A stretch of DNA of 42,216 nt, taken from an uncultured Oscillospiraceae bacterium (GTDB lineage Bacteria > Bacillota > Clostridia > Oscillospirales > Ruminococcaceae). Under the pieces are notes generated by a model, which saw only the letters and a list, made by a program, of their open reading frames with translations, made no database searches and had not been told where the DNA came from. This document shows positions 8,074 to 15,780 of this stretch, one piece after another (position 1 is the stretch's first letter; each line of letters starts with the position of its first letter). The stretch covers positions 1 to 42,216 of the forward strand of contig UQMF01000019.1 in NCBI GenBank assembly GCA_900542145.1, written 5' to 3'. The position numbers and the translations under genes were made by a program.

Positions 8074-8145
8074 GTTGGGCGGCTTCCGCTCAACCACTAA
8101 CCACGCACCACACGGTGCATGGTCATGTTGAGAGAATATCTCAAC
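8074..8145 (+). promoter_or_regulatory. Three hairpins with alternative pairing between rpsJ and rplC
   Basis: Hairpin 1 is 8074-8082/8086-8094 (9 bp). Hairpin 2 is GCACC 8105-8109/GGTGC 8114-8118. Hairpin 3 is GTTGAGA 8127-8133/TCTCAAC 8139-8145. CTCAAC at 8089-8094 can instead pair with GTTGAG at 8127-8132, which would disrupt hairpins 1 and 3. The last stem ends about 10 nt before the rplC AAGGAGG. Confidence 0.55.
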
Positions 8146-8170
8146 CAATAACCAAAGGAGGATTAGCCAA

Positions 8171-8803
8171 ATGACAAAGGCGATCATTGGCAAGAAGATC
8201 GGTATGACACAGATCTTCGACGAGGCAGGCAAGGTCGTTCCCGTTACCGTTATCGAAGCGGGTCCCTGCGTAGTGGTACAGAAGAAGACCACTGAGAACG
8301 ACGGCTACGAGGCAGTTCAGCTGGGCTTCGGAGATGTTTCTCCCAAGCACGTTAACAAGCCTGAGGCTGGCCACTTCAAGAAGAATGACGTAGCGTTCAA
8401 GAAGACCCTTAAGGAGTTCCGCCTGGACGACATCTCCGCTGTAAACGTAGGCGATGTTCTGAAGGCTGACGTTTTCGCTGAGGGCGACGTTATCGACGTT
8501 GCCGGCGTAAGCAAGGGCAAGGGCTTCACCGGCGCGATCAAGCGTCACAATCAGCACAGACTGAAGGAAACTCACGGTTCTGGTCCTGTTGCAAGACAGG
8601 CAGGTTCCATGGGCGCTTGCTCCAGCCCGTCCAGAATCTTCAAGGGCAAGGGCATGGCAGGTCACATGGGCGCAGAGAACGTTACCGTTCAGAACCTGGT
8701 AGTTGTTAAGGTTGATGTTGAGAACAACCTCATCGCTGTTAGAGGCGCGGTTCCCGGCCCTAAGGGCGGCGTTGTTACCATCGTCAACGCTGTTAAAGCA
8801 TAA
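8171..8803 (+). CDS. rplC: 50S ribosomal protein L3
   Basis: L3 binds 23S rRNA near the peptidyl-transferase entrance and is an early assembly protein. The 210-residue sequence begins with KAIIGKKIGMTQIF and has GKGFTGAIKRHN and a GSMGACSSPSRIFKGKGMAGHMG block in the extended loop, all L3 hallmarks. AAGGAGG at 8155-8161 precedes the ATG. The next gene, rplD, starts 17 nt after its stop. Confidence 0.98.
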   Translation: MTKAIIGKKIGMTQIFDEAGKVVPVTVIEAGPCVVVQKKTTENDGYEAVQLGFGDVSPKHVNKPEAGHFKKNDVAFKKTLKEFRLDDISAVNVGDVLKADVFAEGDVIDVAGVSKGKGFTGAIKRHNQHRLKETHGSGPVARQAGSMGACSSPSRIFKGKGMAGHMGAENVTVQNLVVVKVDVENNLIAVRGAVPGPKGGVVTIVNAVKA

Positions 8804-8820
8804 GGGAGGAGGACGATAAT

Positions 8821-9444
8821 ATGCCTAAGATTAACGTAGTAGATATGGCGGGTAAGGTCGTTTCCGAGCTTGAGCTTAACGAAAACGTATTCGGCATCGA
8901 GCCGAACAAGACCGCAATGCATTCCGCTGTTGTGAATTATCTCGCAAATCAGCGCCAGGGTACACAGTCCACACTTACCAGAACTGAGGTAAGCGGCGGC
9001 GGCAGAAAGCCCTGGAGACAGAAGGGTACTGGCCACGCAAGACAGGGTTCCACAAGATCTCCTCAGTGGAGACACGGTGGTATCGCTCTCGGCCCGAAGC
9101 CCCGTTCCTACAGATTCGTTCTGAACAAGAAGGTAAAGAAGCTTGCAATGCTCTCCGCTCTCTCCTCTAAGGTAAGCGAGAACGAGATGATCGTTGTTGA
9201 TGCTATCAAGACCGACGAGTTCAAGACCAAGACAATGGTAGCTATGCTCAAGGCTCTCGAGGCTGAGAAGAAGACTCTCATCGTTCTCGATGCTGTTGAC
9301 GCTAAGGTTATCAAGTCCGCTGCAAACATCGAGGGTGTTAAGACCACTCAGTACAACACTCTCAACGTATACGACATTCTTAACTGCGACAAGTTCGTTA
9401 TCGTTAAGGGTGCTGTTGAAAAGCTTGAGGAGGTGTACGCATAA
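8821..9444 (+). CDS. rplD: 50S ribosomal protein L4
   Basis: L4 lines the exit tunnel and, in E. coli, represses its own operon through the S10 leader. The protein has 207 residues. The long tunnel loop is seen in RQGTQSTLTRTEVSGGGRKPWRQKGTGHAR and the following SPQWRHGGI (residues about 42-88). The stop overlaps the rplW start (TAATG at 9442-9446), indicating translational coupling. Confidence 0.98.
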   Translation: MPKINVVDMAGKVVSELELNENVFGIEPNKTAMHSAVVNYLANQRQGTQSTLTRTEVSGGGRKPWRQKGTGHARQGSTRSPQWRHGGIALGPKPRSYRFVLNKKVKKLAMLSALSSKVSENEMIVVDAIKTDEFKTKTMVAMLKALEAEKKTLIVLDAVDAKVIKSAANIEGVKTTQYNTLNVYDILNCDKFVIVKGAVEKLEEVYA

Positions 9445-9740
9445 TGAAGGCTGCTCAGGATATCATCATCAAGCCCATCATCACAGAACACAGCATGGAG
9501 GCTCTTGCTTCCGGCAAGTACACTTTCAAGGTTGCCAAGAACGCAAACAAGATCGAGATCGCCAAGGCTGTTGAGACCCTCTTCAAGGGCGTCAAGGTCG
9601 CTAAGGTGAACACCATCTCCGTTCGCGGCAGACTCAAGAGAATGGGCAGAACCGCTGGCTACACTTCCGACTGGAAGAAGGCTGTGGTTACTCTCGCAGA
9701 AGGCTCCAAGACAATTGAGTTCTTCGACGGAATGATTTAA
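9444..9740 (+). CDS. rplW: 50S ribosomal protein L23
   Basis: L23 sits at the tunnel exit and is the docking point for trigger factor and the signal recognition particle. The 98-residue protein has IIIKPIITEHSMEAL at the start and the basic loop GRLKRMGRTAGYTSDWKKAVVTL. It overlaps the end of rplD and is followed by rplB after 17 nt. Confidence 0.97.
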   Translation: MKAAQDIIIKPIITEHSMEALASGKYTFKVAKNANKIEIAKAVETLFKGVKVAKVNTISVRGRLKRMGRTAGYTSDWKKAVVTLAEGSKTIEFFDGMI

Positions 9741-9757
9741 GTAAGGAGTGAAACGTA

Positions 9758-10591
9758 ATGGCTATTAAGAATTACAAGCCCGTCAATAACAGCCGTCGTG
9801 GCATGACTGTTACTGATTACAGCGGCTTATCAAAGGTAGCTCCCGAAAAGTCACTTCTGGAGCCCGTTAAGAAGACTGCCGGCCGTAACAGCTACGGTAG
9901 AATCACCGTTAGACACATCGGCGGCGGCAACAGAAAGAAGTACCGCGTTATTGACTTCAAGAGAGACAAGCAGGGCATGAACGCTACTGTTACCACTCTC
10001 GAGTACGATCCTAACAGATCTGCTTTCATCGCTCTCGTTACTTACGAGGACGGCGAGAAGAGATATATCATCGCTCCCGACGGACTTAAGGTAGGCGATA
10101 CCGTTCGCGCAGGCAGCGACGCTGATATCAAGCCCGGCAACGCTCTTGCACTGGCTGATATCCCCGTTGGTACCGTTATCCACAACATCGAGATGCACCC
10201 CGGTAAGGGCGCTCAGATGGTTCGTTCTGCCGGCAACATGGCTCAGCTCATGGCTAAGGAGAACGGCATGGCTCTGATCCGCCTTCCCAGCGGCGAGCTG
10301 AGAAACGTTGCAGTTAACTGCATGGCTTCCATCGGTACCGTTTCTAACCTCGATCACGAGAACGTAAACCTCGGTAAGGCTGGTAGAACCCGTCACCTGG
10401 GCGTTCGCCCGACAGTTCGTGGTTCTGTCATGAACCCGAATGACCACCCGCACGGTGGTGGTGAGGGTAAGTCCCCTGTTGGACGTCCCGGACCTGTTAC
10501 CCCGTGGGGCAAGCCCGCTCTTGGTTACAAGACCAGAAGCACAAAGAAGGCTTCCAACAAGTTCATCGTCAAGAGAAGAAACTCCAAGTAA
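9758..10591 (+). CDS. rplB: 50S ribosomal protein L2
   Basis: L2 is needed for subunit joining and peptidyl transfer. The 277-residue protein has GRNSYGRITVRHIGGGNRKKYR near the N-terminus. The C-terminal signature HPHGGGEGKSPVGRPGPVTP contains the conserved histidine region near the catalytic centre. AAGGAG before the ATG is the ribosome site. The gap to rpsS is 181 nt and contains hairpins. Confidence 0.98.
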   Translation: MAIKNYKPVNNSRRGMTVTDYSGLSKVAPEKSLLEPVKKTAGRNSYGRITVRHIGGGNRKKYRVIDFKRDKQGMNATVTTLEYDPNRSAFIALVTYEDGEKRYIIAPDGLKVGDTVRAGSDADIKPGNALALADIPVGTVIHNIEMHPGKGAQMVRSAGNMAQLMAKENGMALIRLPSGELRNVAVNCMASIGTVSNLDHENVNLGKAGRTRHLGVRPTVRGSVMNPNDHPHGGGEGKSPVGRPGPVTPWGKPALGYKTRSTKKASNKFIVKRRNSK

Positions 10592-10772
10592 TCCCGGTTC
10601 ACCTTTCTCCCCTGCCCTGCGCAGGGTGAGAGGGTACCATGATACCATAACCCAAAAGTTGTTGTTAACAAGAACAGCGTTGCACATCATTATTAAGGTT
10701 GTGCGTAAAACGTCATCGGCGAGTGTCGCTGCTCATTAACTTGCAGCTAAACTTGAAAGGAATTATTTAGAC
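10592..10772 (+). other. Structured 181-nt gap between rplB and rpsS
   Basis: No gene is visible. Short hairpins are CCCT 10615-10618/AGGG 10623-10626, GGTA 10633-10636/TACC 10643-10646, and a 6-bp stem 10681-10686/10700-10705. There is no clear T-run terminator and no good promoter. The gap divides the S10 operon at a point where most bacteria have 10-20 nt. Confidence 0.5.
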
Positions 10773-11051
10773 ATGGGAAGAAGTATTAAAAAGGGACCTT
10801 ACATCCAGGAAGCTCTCTACAAGAGAGTTCTGGCTATGAACGAAGCAGGCGAGAAGAAAGTGCTCAAGACTTGGAGCCGTTCTTCCACAATATTCCCTGA
10901 CTTCGTGGGTCACACATTCGCAGTCCACGACGGCAGAAAGCATGTTCCGGTATATGTTACCGAGGATATGGTAGGCCACAAGCTGGGCGAGTTCGCTCCT
11001 ACAAGAACCTTCAAGGGTCACGCAGGAAGCAAGACAACAGGCAAGAAGTAA
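10773..11051 (+). CDS. rpsS: 30S ribosomal protein S19
   Basis: S19 is part of the 30S head and contacts S13 and the A-site tRNA. The protein has 92 residues. The signatures are MGRSIKKGPYI at the start, KTWSRSSTIFPDFVGHTFAVHDGRKHVPVY in the middle and LGEFAPTRTFKGH near the end. GAAAGGA upstream is the ribosome site. rplV starts 12 nt downstream. Confidence 0.98.
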   Translation: MGRSIKKGPYIQEALYKRVLAMNEAGEKKVLKTWSRSSTIFPDFVGHTFAVHDGRKHVPVYVTEDMVGHKLGEFAPTRTFKGHAGSKTTGKK

Positions 11052-11063
11052 GGAGGAGAAATA

Positions 11064-11399
11064 ATGGAAGCTAGAGCTGAACTCAGACAGGTTCGTATTT
11101 CTCCGAGAAAGGTCGGCATCGTTCTGGACCTCATCAGAAACAAGCCTGTTGAAATCGCATTCGCTACTCTTAAGAACACCCCCAAGTCCGCTTGCGAGCC
11201 TCTCGAGAAGCTCCTCAAGTCTGCAGTAGCTAACGCAGAGAACAATCACAACATGGACACAAGCCGCCTTTACGTTTCCGAAGCATTCGTTGGCGCAGGT
11301 GTTACCCTCAAGCGTATCAGACCGAAGGATCACGGACGCGCTCACAGAATCCTGAAGAGAACGTCCAACATCGTACTGGTTGTTAAAGAAGCAGAATAA
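11064..11399 (+). CDS. rplV: 50S ribosomal protein L22
   Basis: L22 reaches into the exit tunnel, where its beta-hairpin helps form the constriction. The 111-residue protein begins with ARAELRQVRISPRKVGIVLDLIR and ends with the hairpin KRIRPKDHGRAHRILKRTSNI. AAGGAGGAG precedes the ATG. Confidence 0.98.
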   Translation: MEARAELRQVRISPRKVGIVLDLIRNKPVEIAFATLKNTPKSACEPLEKLLKSAVANAENNHNMDTSRLYVSEAFVGAGVTLKRIRPKDHGRAHRILKRTSNIVLVVKEAE

Positions 11400-11413
11400 G
11401 GAGGAGAATTACA

Positions 11414-12172
11414 ATGGGACAGAAGGTTAATCCACACGGTCTCAGAGTGGGTGTAATCAAGGATTGGGATTCTCGCTGGTTCGCGGGCAAAGCAACCTTC
11501 GGTGACACACTTGTTGAAGACTACAAGATCCGTGAGCTTCTGAAGAAGAAGCTTTACAAGGCTGGCGTTCCCTCGATCGAGATCGAGAGATCCGGCGATA
11601 AGGTTACGATCCTTATTTCCTGCGCAAAGCCCGGTATGGTTATCGGCGCAAAGGGCGCAGAGATCGATAAGCTCAAGGCTGAGATGGAGAAGTTCACCGG
11701 CAAGAAGGTAGACATCAAGATCATCGAGGTCAAGAACCCCGACATGAACGCTCAGCTGGTTGCAGAGAACATCGCACAGCAGCTGGAGGGCCGTGTTTCC
11801 TTCAGACGTGCAATGAAGTCCGTTATCGGCAGAACAATGAAGTCCGGCGCAAAGGGTATCAAGACAATGGTAGCCGGCCGTCTGGGCGGTGCCGAGATCG
11901 CTCGTACTGAGAGCTATCACGAGGGCACAATCCCGCTTCAGACTCTTCGCGCAGACATCGACTACGGTGTTGCAAGAGCTAACACAACTTACGGCGTTAT
12001 CGGCGTAAAGGTTTGGATCTATAAGGGCGAAGTGCTCAAGGGCGAGATCCCCGCACAGAGAACCGAGAGAAACGACAGACGCCGCCGTGATGACAGAAAC
12101 AATGGCAGAGGCCGCGACGACAGACGTCCTCGCAGAGAAAGAGCACCTAGAAAAGAAGGGGGTAACGACTAA
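11414..12172 (+). CDS. rpsC: 30S ribosomal protein S3 with a long Arg/Asp-rich tail
   Basis: S3 forms part of the mRNA entry channel. Residues 1-215 or so are normal, with GQKVNPHGLRVGVI at the N-terminus, a KH domain around VIGAKGAEIDKLK (residues 77-89), and the C-terminal GAEIARTESYHEGTIPLQTLRADIDYG block in parts. From about residue 216 the protein runs into a low-complexity RNDRRRRDDRNNGRGRDDRR-type tail. This brings it to 252 residues, compared with about 218-233 in model bacteria. The stop and the rplP start share a base (TAATG at 12170-12174). Confidence 0.97.
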   Translation: MGQKVNPHGLRVGVIKDWDSRWFAGKATFGDTLVEDYKIRELLKKKLYKAGVPSIEIERSGDKVTILISCAKPGMVIGAKGAEIDKLKAEMEKFTGKKVDIKIIEVKNPDMNAQLVAENIAQQLEGRVSFRRAMKSVIGRTMKSGAKGIKTMVAGRLGGAEIARTESYHEGTIPLQTLRADIDYGVARANTTYGVIGVKVWIYKGEVLKGEIPAQRTERNDRRRRDDRNNGRGRDDRRPRRERAPRKEGGND

Positions 12173-12594
12173 TGCTGCTTCCTAAGAGAGTAAAGTACAG
12201 AAGAGTACAGAGAGGCCGCCGTACCGGTATCGCCACAAGAGGCAACAAGGTTTCCAACGGTGAGTATGGCCTGCAGGCACTCGAGGCTGCTTGGATCAAG
12301 TCCAACCAGATCGAGGCTGCCCGTATCGCAATGACACGTTACATCAAGCGTGGCGGTCAGGTTTGGATCAAGATTTTCCCCGACAAGCCCGTTACTGATA
12401 AGCCCCTCGGAGTTCGAATGGGTTCCGGTAAGGGCGCTCCCGAGTACTGGGTAGCTGTTGTAAAGCCCGGCAGAGTTATGTTCGAGATCGCCGGCGTTTC
12501 TGAGGAGACTGCACGCGAGGCTATGCGTCTTGCAATGCACAAGCTCCCCATCAAGTGCAAGTTTGTAAAGAAGGAAGACGGAGGTGAGCTTTAA
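12172..12594 (+). CDS. rplP: 50S ribosomal protein L16
   Basis: L16 helps position tRNA in the A and P sites. The protein has 140 residues. Diagnostic blocks are MLLPKRVKYRRVQRGR at the start, GLQALEAAWIKSNQIEAARIA and RMGSGKGAPEYWVAVVKPGR. Its start overlaps the rpsC stop and its stop overlaps the rpmC start, so translation of the three is likely coupled. Confidence 0.98.
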   Translation: MLLPKRVKYRRVQRGRRTGIATRGNKVSNGEYGLQALEAAWIKSNQIEAARIAMTRYIKRGGQVWIKIFPDKPVTDKPLGVRMGSGKGAPEYWVAVVKPGRVMFEIAGVSEETAREAMRLAMHKLPIKCKFVKKEDGGEL

Positions 12595-12794
12595 TGAAGG
12601 CTTCAGAACTGGTATATCTCTCGGAGACAGAGCTCGACACTAAGCTCGCTGAACTCAAGCAGGAGCTTTTCAACCTGCGCTTCCAGCTTGCAGTAAACCA
12701 GCTTGATAATCCCACCAGAATCAAGGCTGTGAAGAAGGACATCGCACGCATCAAGACAATCCAGCGTCAGCGTCAGATCGCGGCTAACAATTGA
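12594..12794 (+). CDS. rpmC: 50S ribosomal protein L29
   Basis: L29 lies at the tunnel exit next to L23. The 66-residue sequence is a helical hairpin with ELKQELFNLRFQLAVNQLDN and IKAVKKDIARIKTI, the family signature. The ribosome site GGAGGTGAG lies inside the end of rplP. The stop is followed at once by the AAGGAGG for rpsQ. Confidence 0.97.
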   Translation: MKASELVYLSETELDTKLAELKQELFNLRFQLAVNQLDNPTRIKAVKKDIARIKTIQRQRQIAANN

Positions 12795-12814
12795 GGAAGG
12801 AGGATAAGAACAAA

Positions 12815-13069
12815 ATGGAAAGAGCTTTAAGAAAGACCAGAGTTGGTAGAGTAGTAAGCAACAAGATGGACAAGACTATCGTCGTTGCCATCGAGGACAA
12901 CGTTCGTCATCCTCTTTATAAGAAGATCGTTAAGCGCACGATCAAGCTGAAGGCTCACGATGAACAGAACACTTGCGGAATAGGCGACAGAGTTGAGATC
13001 ATGGAGACTCGCCCCCTTTCCAAGGATAAGAGATGGCGCCTTGTTAACGTCATCGAGCGCGCTAAGTAA
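12815..13069 (+). CDS. rpsQ: 30S ribosomal protein S17
   Basis: S17 is a primary rRNA-binding OB-fold protein. The ATG at 12815 is preferred, giving 84 residues, because AAGGAGG lies at 12797-12803. An in-frame TTG at 12791 would add eight residues that do not resemble S17 and would place the ribosome site inside the gene. RKTRVGRVVSNKMDKTIVVA and GDRVEIMETRPLSKDKRW are the diagnostic segments. Confidence 0.96.
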   Translation: MERALRKTRVGRVVSNKMDKTIVVAIEDNVRHPLYKKIVKRTIKLKAHDEQNTCGIGDRVEIMETRPLSKDKRWRLVNVIERAK

Positions 13070-13092
13070 TTCTACGAAAGGAGTAGCACAAC

Positions 13093-13461
13093 ATGATCCA
13101 GATGCAGACACTGCTCAAGGTCGCTGACAACACCGGCGCCAAGGAGCTTATGTGTATCAGAGTGCTCGGCGGTACTCGCAGAAAGTATGCGAATATCGGC
13201 GACGTAATCATTGCTTCCGTCAGAAAAGCTACACCCGGCGGCGTTGTAAAGAAGGGCGACGTAGTTAAGTGCGTTGTCGTTCGTTCCGCAAAGGGTCTCA
13301 GACGTGACGACGGAACATATATCCGCTTCGACGAAAACGCAGCGGTTATCATCAAGGAGGACAAAAATCCGAAGGGAACTCGTATTTTTGGGCCGGTAGC
13401 AAGAGAGCTGCGTGACAAGGACTTCACAAAGATCCTGTCCCTCGCTCCCGAAGTACTTTAA
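13093..13461 (+). CDS. rplN: 50S ribosomal protein L14
   Basis: L14 forms an intersubunit bridge and is the docking site for the silencing factor RsfS. The 122-residue protein starts MIQMQTLLKVADNTGAKELM and has VKKGDVVKCVVVR and the terminal ELRDKDFTKILSLAPEVL. AAAGGAG precedes the ATG. Confidence 0.98.
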   Translation: MIQMQTLLKVADNTGAKELMCIRVLGGTRRKYANIGDVIIASVRKATPGGVVKKGDVVKCVVVRSAKGLRRDDGTYIRFDENAAVIIKEDKNPKGTRIFGPVARELRDKDFTKILSLAPEVL

Positions 13462-13477
13462 GGAGGACCTGCCGATT

Positions 13478-13798
13478 ATGAATAGCTTAAATGTTAAAAC
13501 CGGTGATAAGGTTCAGGTAATCAGCGGCGCTGATAAGGGCAAGCAGGGCAAGGTCGTTACCGTTTCCGCTAAGGAGAACAAGGTAATCGTTGAGGGCATC
13601 AACATGGTGACCAAGCACGTCAAGCCCAAGCAGGCTGGTCAGCTCGGCGGCAGAGTTCAGGCTGAGGGTGCGCTTTATGCGTCCAAGGTTCAGCTCGTTT
13701 GCCCCAAGTGCGACAAGCTTACAAGAGTTGCTCACAAAATTGAGGACGGCAAGAAGATCAGAGTTTGCAAGCACTGCGGAGCAGAGCTCAAGTACTGA
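13478..13798 (+). CDS. rplX: 50S ribosomal protein L24
   Basis: L24 initiates 50S assembly. The ATG at 13478 gives 106 residues and has AAGGAGG at 13460-13466. Earlier in-frame starts lie inside rplN and are rejected. A KOW motif spans about 6-33 (VKTGDKVQVISGADKGKQGKV). Cys75/Cys78 and Cys97/Cys100 form a four-cysteine knuckle (CPKC and CKHC) likely to bind zinc. An 85-nt gap with a hairpin follows. Confidence 0.96.
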   Translation: MNSLNVKTGDKVQVISGADKGKQGKVVTVSAKENKVIVEGINMVTKHVKPKQAGQLGGRVQAEGALYASKVQLVCPKCDKLTRVAHKIEDGKKIRVCKHCGAELKY

Positions 13799-13826
13799 TA
13801 TTGCCTGAGATCGGTCGGATACAAGG

Positions 13827-13853
13827 AATGCTCCCTCGTCGGAGCGGAGCATT
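13827..13853 (+). other. Hairpin between rplX and rplE
   Basis: AATGCTCC at 13827-13834 pairs with GGAGCATT at 13846-13853. The stem continues as CTC/GAG over a GTCG loop with one bulged C, 11 bp in all. AAAATCC rather than a T-run follows, so it is a stable element inside the operon and not a clear terminator. Confidence 0.6.
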
Positions 13854-13883
13854 AAAATCCGGCTGTCAGATAGGAGTATTGAT

Positions 13884-14423
13884 ATGGCAAGAATGAAGGA
13901 TTTCTACAAGGAAACCGTTGCCCCCGCTCTTTTCAAGAAGTTCGGTTACAAGTCTGTTATGCAGATCCCGAAGCTCGATAAGATCATCGTAAACGTTGCT
14001 TGCGGCGAGGCAAAGGAAAACCACAAGATCATAGAGAACGTTATGTCTGAGCTCGCTCAGATCACTGGTCAGAAGCCGGTTGAGTGCCGTTCCAAGAAGG
14101 CAGTCGCTAACTTCAAGCTCAGAGAGGGTCAGGTCATCGGTGTCAAGGTTACACTGAGAGGCGAGACCATGTACGAGTTCCTCGACAGACTGTTCAACGT
14201 TGCTCTTCCCCGTGTTCGTGACTTCAGAGGCATCAACGCTAATTCCTTCGACGGCAGAGGTAACTACTCTTTCGGTCTGAAGGAGCAGATCATCTTCCCC
14301 GAGATCGATTTCGATAAGGTTGAGGCTACACGCGGCATGGACATCAACTTTGTTACCACAGCAAAGACCGATGAGGAAGCCAGAGAGCTGCTCACCCTGA
14401 TGGGCGCTCCCTTTGAGAAGTAA
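13884..14423 (+). CDS. rplE: 50S ribosomal protein L5
   Basis: L5 binds 5S rRNA and contacts P-site tRNA. The protein has 179 residues. Diagnostic stretches are MQIPKLDKIIVNVACGEAKEN, the GQKPVECRSKKAVANFKLREG block, PRVRDFRGIN, and the C-terminal GMDINFVTTAKTDEEARELL. rpsN follows after 20 nt. Confidence 0.98.
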   Translation: MARMKDFYKETVAPALFKKFGYKSVMQIPKLDKIIVNVACGEAKENHKIIENVMSELAQITGQKPVECRSKKAVANFKLREGQVIGVKVTLRGETMYEFLDRLFNVALPRVRDFRGINANSFDGRGNYSFGLKEQIIFPEIDFDKVEATRGMDINFVTTAKTDEEARELLTLMGAPFEK

Positions 14424-14443
14424 GAAAGGACGAAGGAAAACTT

Positions 14444-14629
14444 ATGGCTAAGAAGTCAATGATAGCTAAGCAGCAGAGAGCGCCGAAATTTTCCACTCGC
14501 GCCTACAACAGATGCAAGATCTGCGGCAGACCCCACTCTTACATGCGTAAGTTCGGCATCTGCAGAATCTGCTTCAGAGAGCTTGCTTACAAGGGTCAGA
14601 TCCCTGGTGTAAAGAAGGCAAGCTGGTAA
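14444..14629 (+). CDS. rpsN: 30S ribosomal protein S14, zinc-binding type
   Basis: This is the short (61-residue) zinc-ribbon form found in Gram-positive bacteria. Cys24/Cys27 (CKIC) and Cys40/Cys43 (CRIC) should hold zinc. The end GQIPGVKKASW is the family signature. AAGGA upstream of the ATG is a modest ribosome site. A 165-nt gap follows. Confidence 0.98.
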   Translation: MAKKSMIAKQQRAPKFSTRAYNRCKICGRPHSYMRKFGICRICFRELAYKGQIPGVKKASW

Positions 14630-14794
14630 GCTGCACGGAACGTCGATCAAATCAGTTCCATCAATTTGTTCCCTCGCCGGACGGGTTTTGTTTCAATAAA
14701 AGTCCGGCTTAAATATCAGCTCCGATAAGGAGCAATCATGTAAGTACGACGGACAATTCGGTTCCGTAACGGCTTTCGTATAGGAGGTAAACGA
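14630..14794 (+). other. Structured 165-nt gap between rpsN and rpsH
   Basis: GCCGGAC 14676-14682 pairs perfectly with GTCCGGC 14702-14708 across a 19-nt loop. GCTCC 14719-14723 pairs with GGAGC 14729-14733 across GATAA. No gene, promoter or T-run terminator is convincing. The ribosome site for rpsH (AGGAGGT) lies well past the hairpins. Confidence 0.5.
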
Positions 14795-15193
14795 ATGCAG
14801 ATCACTGATACCATCGCAGATATGCTTACGAGAATCCGTAACGCAAACTCCGCGAAGCACGCCTCTGTTGATATCCCCGCGTCTAACCTCAAGAAGCAGA
14901 TAGCTCAGATCCTTCAGGACGAGGGCTACATCAAGAGCTTCAAGGTTATCGACGACAAGAAGCAGGGCATCATCAGAGTCAATCTCAAGTACACAGACAA
15001 CAAGGCTCAGGTTATCACCGGTCTCCGCCGTGTTTCCAAGCCCGGTCTGAGAATCTACTCTAACTGCAAGGATATGCCTAAGGTAATGAAGGGACTCGGT
15101 ATCGCTATCGTATCCACTTCCAAGGGCATCATGACCGACAAGAAGGCTCGCGAGCTCAATGTCGGCGGCGAAGTCCTTGCATTCATCTGGTAA
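14795..15193 (+). CDS. rpsH: 30S ribosomal protein S8
   Basis: S8 binds the central domain of 16S rRNA and, in E. coli, represses the spc operon by binding near the L5 start. The protein has 132 residues. MQITDTIADMLTRIRNAN at the start and the terminal STSKGIMTDKKARELNVGGE block identify it. AGGAGGT lies 9 nt upstream of the ATG. rplF follows after 14 nt. Confidence 0.98.
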   Translation: MQITDTIADMLTRIRNANSAKHASVDIPASNLKKQIAQILQDEGYIKSFKVIDDKKQGIIRVNLKYTDNKAQVITGLRRVSKPGLRIYSNCKDMPKVMKGLGIAIVSTSKGIMTDKKARELNVGGEVLAFIW

Positions 15194-15207
15194 GGAGGAA
15201 TAGTAAT

Positions 15208-15753
15208 ATGTCAAGAATTGGTAAGAAGCCCGTTGCTATTCCCGCAGGTGTGGAAGTAAAGATCGACGGCTCCGTAGTTACAGTTAAGGGCCCCAAGGGC
15301 ACCCTGACCAAGGAATTCAATCACATCATGAAGATCTCCCAGGAGGGCAACGAGATCATCGTTGAGCGTCCTGATGATGAGAACTTCAGCAAGTCCGTTC
15401 ACGGACTGACAAGAACCCTTATCCACAACATGGTTGAGGGTGTTACAAACGGCTTCTCCAAGGAGCTGAAGATCAACGGCGTTGGTTACAGATGCCAGAA
15501 GAGCGGCAAGAAGGTTACACTGACCCTCGGTTTCTCTCACCCGGTTGAAGTTTCTGATACCGATGATATTACCCTGGACGTTCCCGATCCCAACACTATT
15601 ATAGTAAAGGGCATCGACAAGCAGATGGTAGGTCAGATTGCTTCTGAGATCAGAGGCAAGCGTCCCCCCGAGCCCTACAAGGGCAAGGGCATCAAGTATG
15701 CCGATGAAGTTATCCGCCGCAAGGAAGGTAAAGCAGGTAAGGGTAAGAAGTAA
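15208..15753 (+). CDS. rplF: 50S ribosomal protein L6
   Basis: L6 lies near the factor-binding site. The protein has 181 residues. MSRIGKKPVAIPAGVEV and VTVKGPKGTLTKEF open it, and GKRPPEPYKGKGIKYADEVI closes the second RNA-binding domain, followed by a basic Gly/Lys tail. AAGGAGG precedes the ATG. Confidence 0.98.
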   Translation: MSRIGKKPVAIPAGVEVKIDGSVVTVKGPKGTLTKEFNHIMKISQEGNEIIVERPDDENFSKSVHGLTRTLIHNMVEGVTNGFSKELKINGVGYRCQKSGKKVTLTLGFSHPVEVSDTDDITLDVPDPNTIIVKGIDKQMVGQIASEIRGKRPPEPYKGKGIKYADEVIRRKEGKAGKGKK

Positions 15754-15780
15754 TTCCCACAACGAAAGGACTGAAAATAA

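Noticed and set aside
9851..10690. 279-residue minus-strand frame across rplB
   Set aside because: It is the shadow of strongly biased codons in L2; no family resemblance and no start signal.
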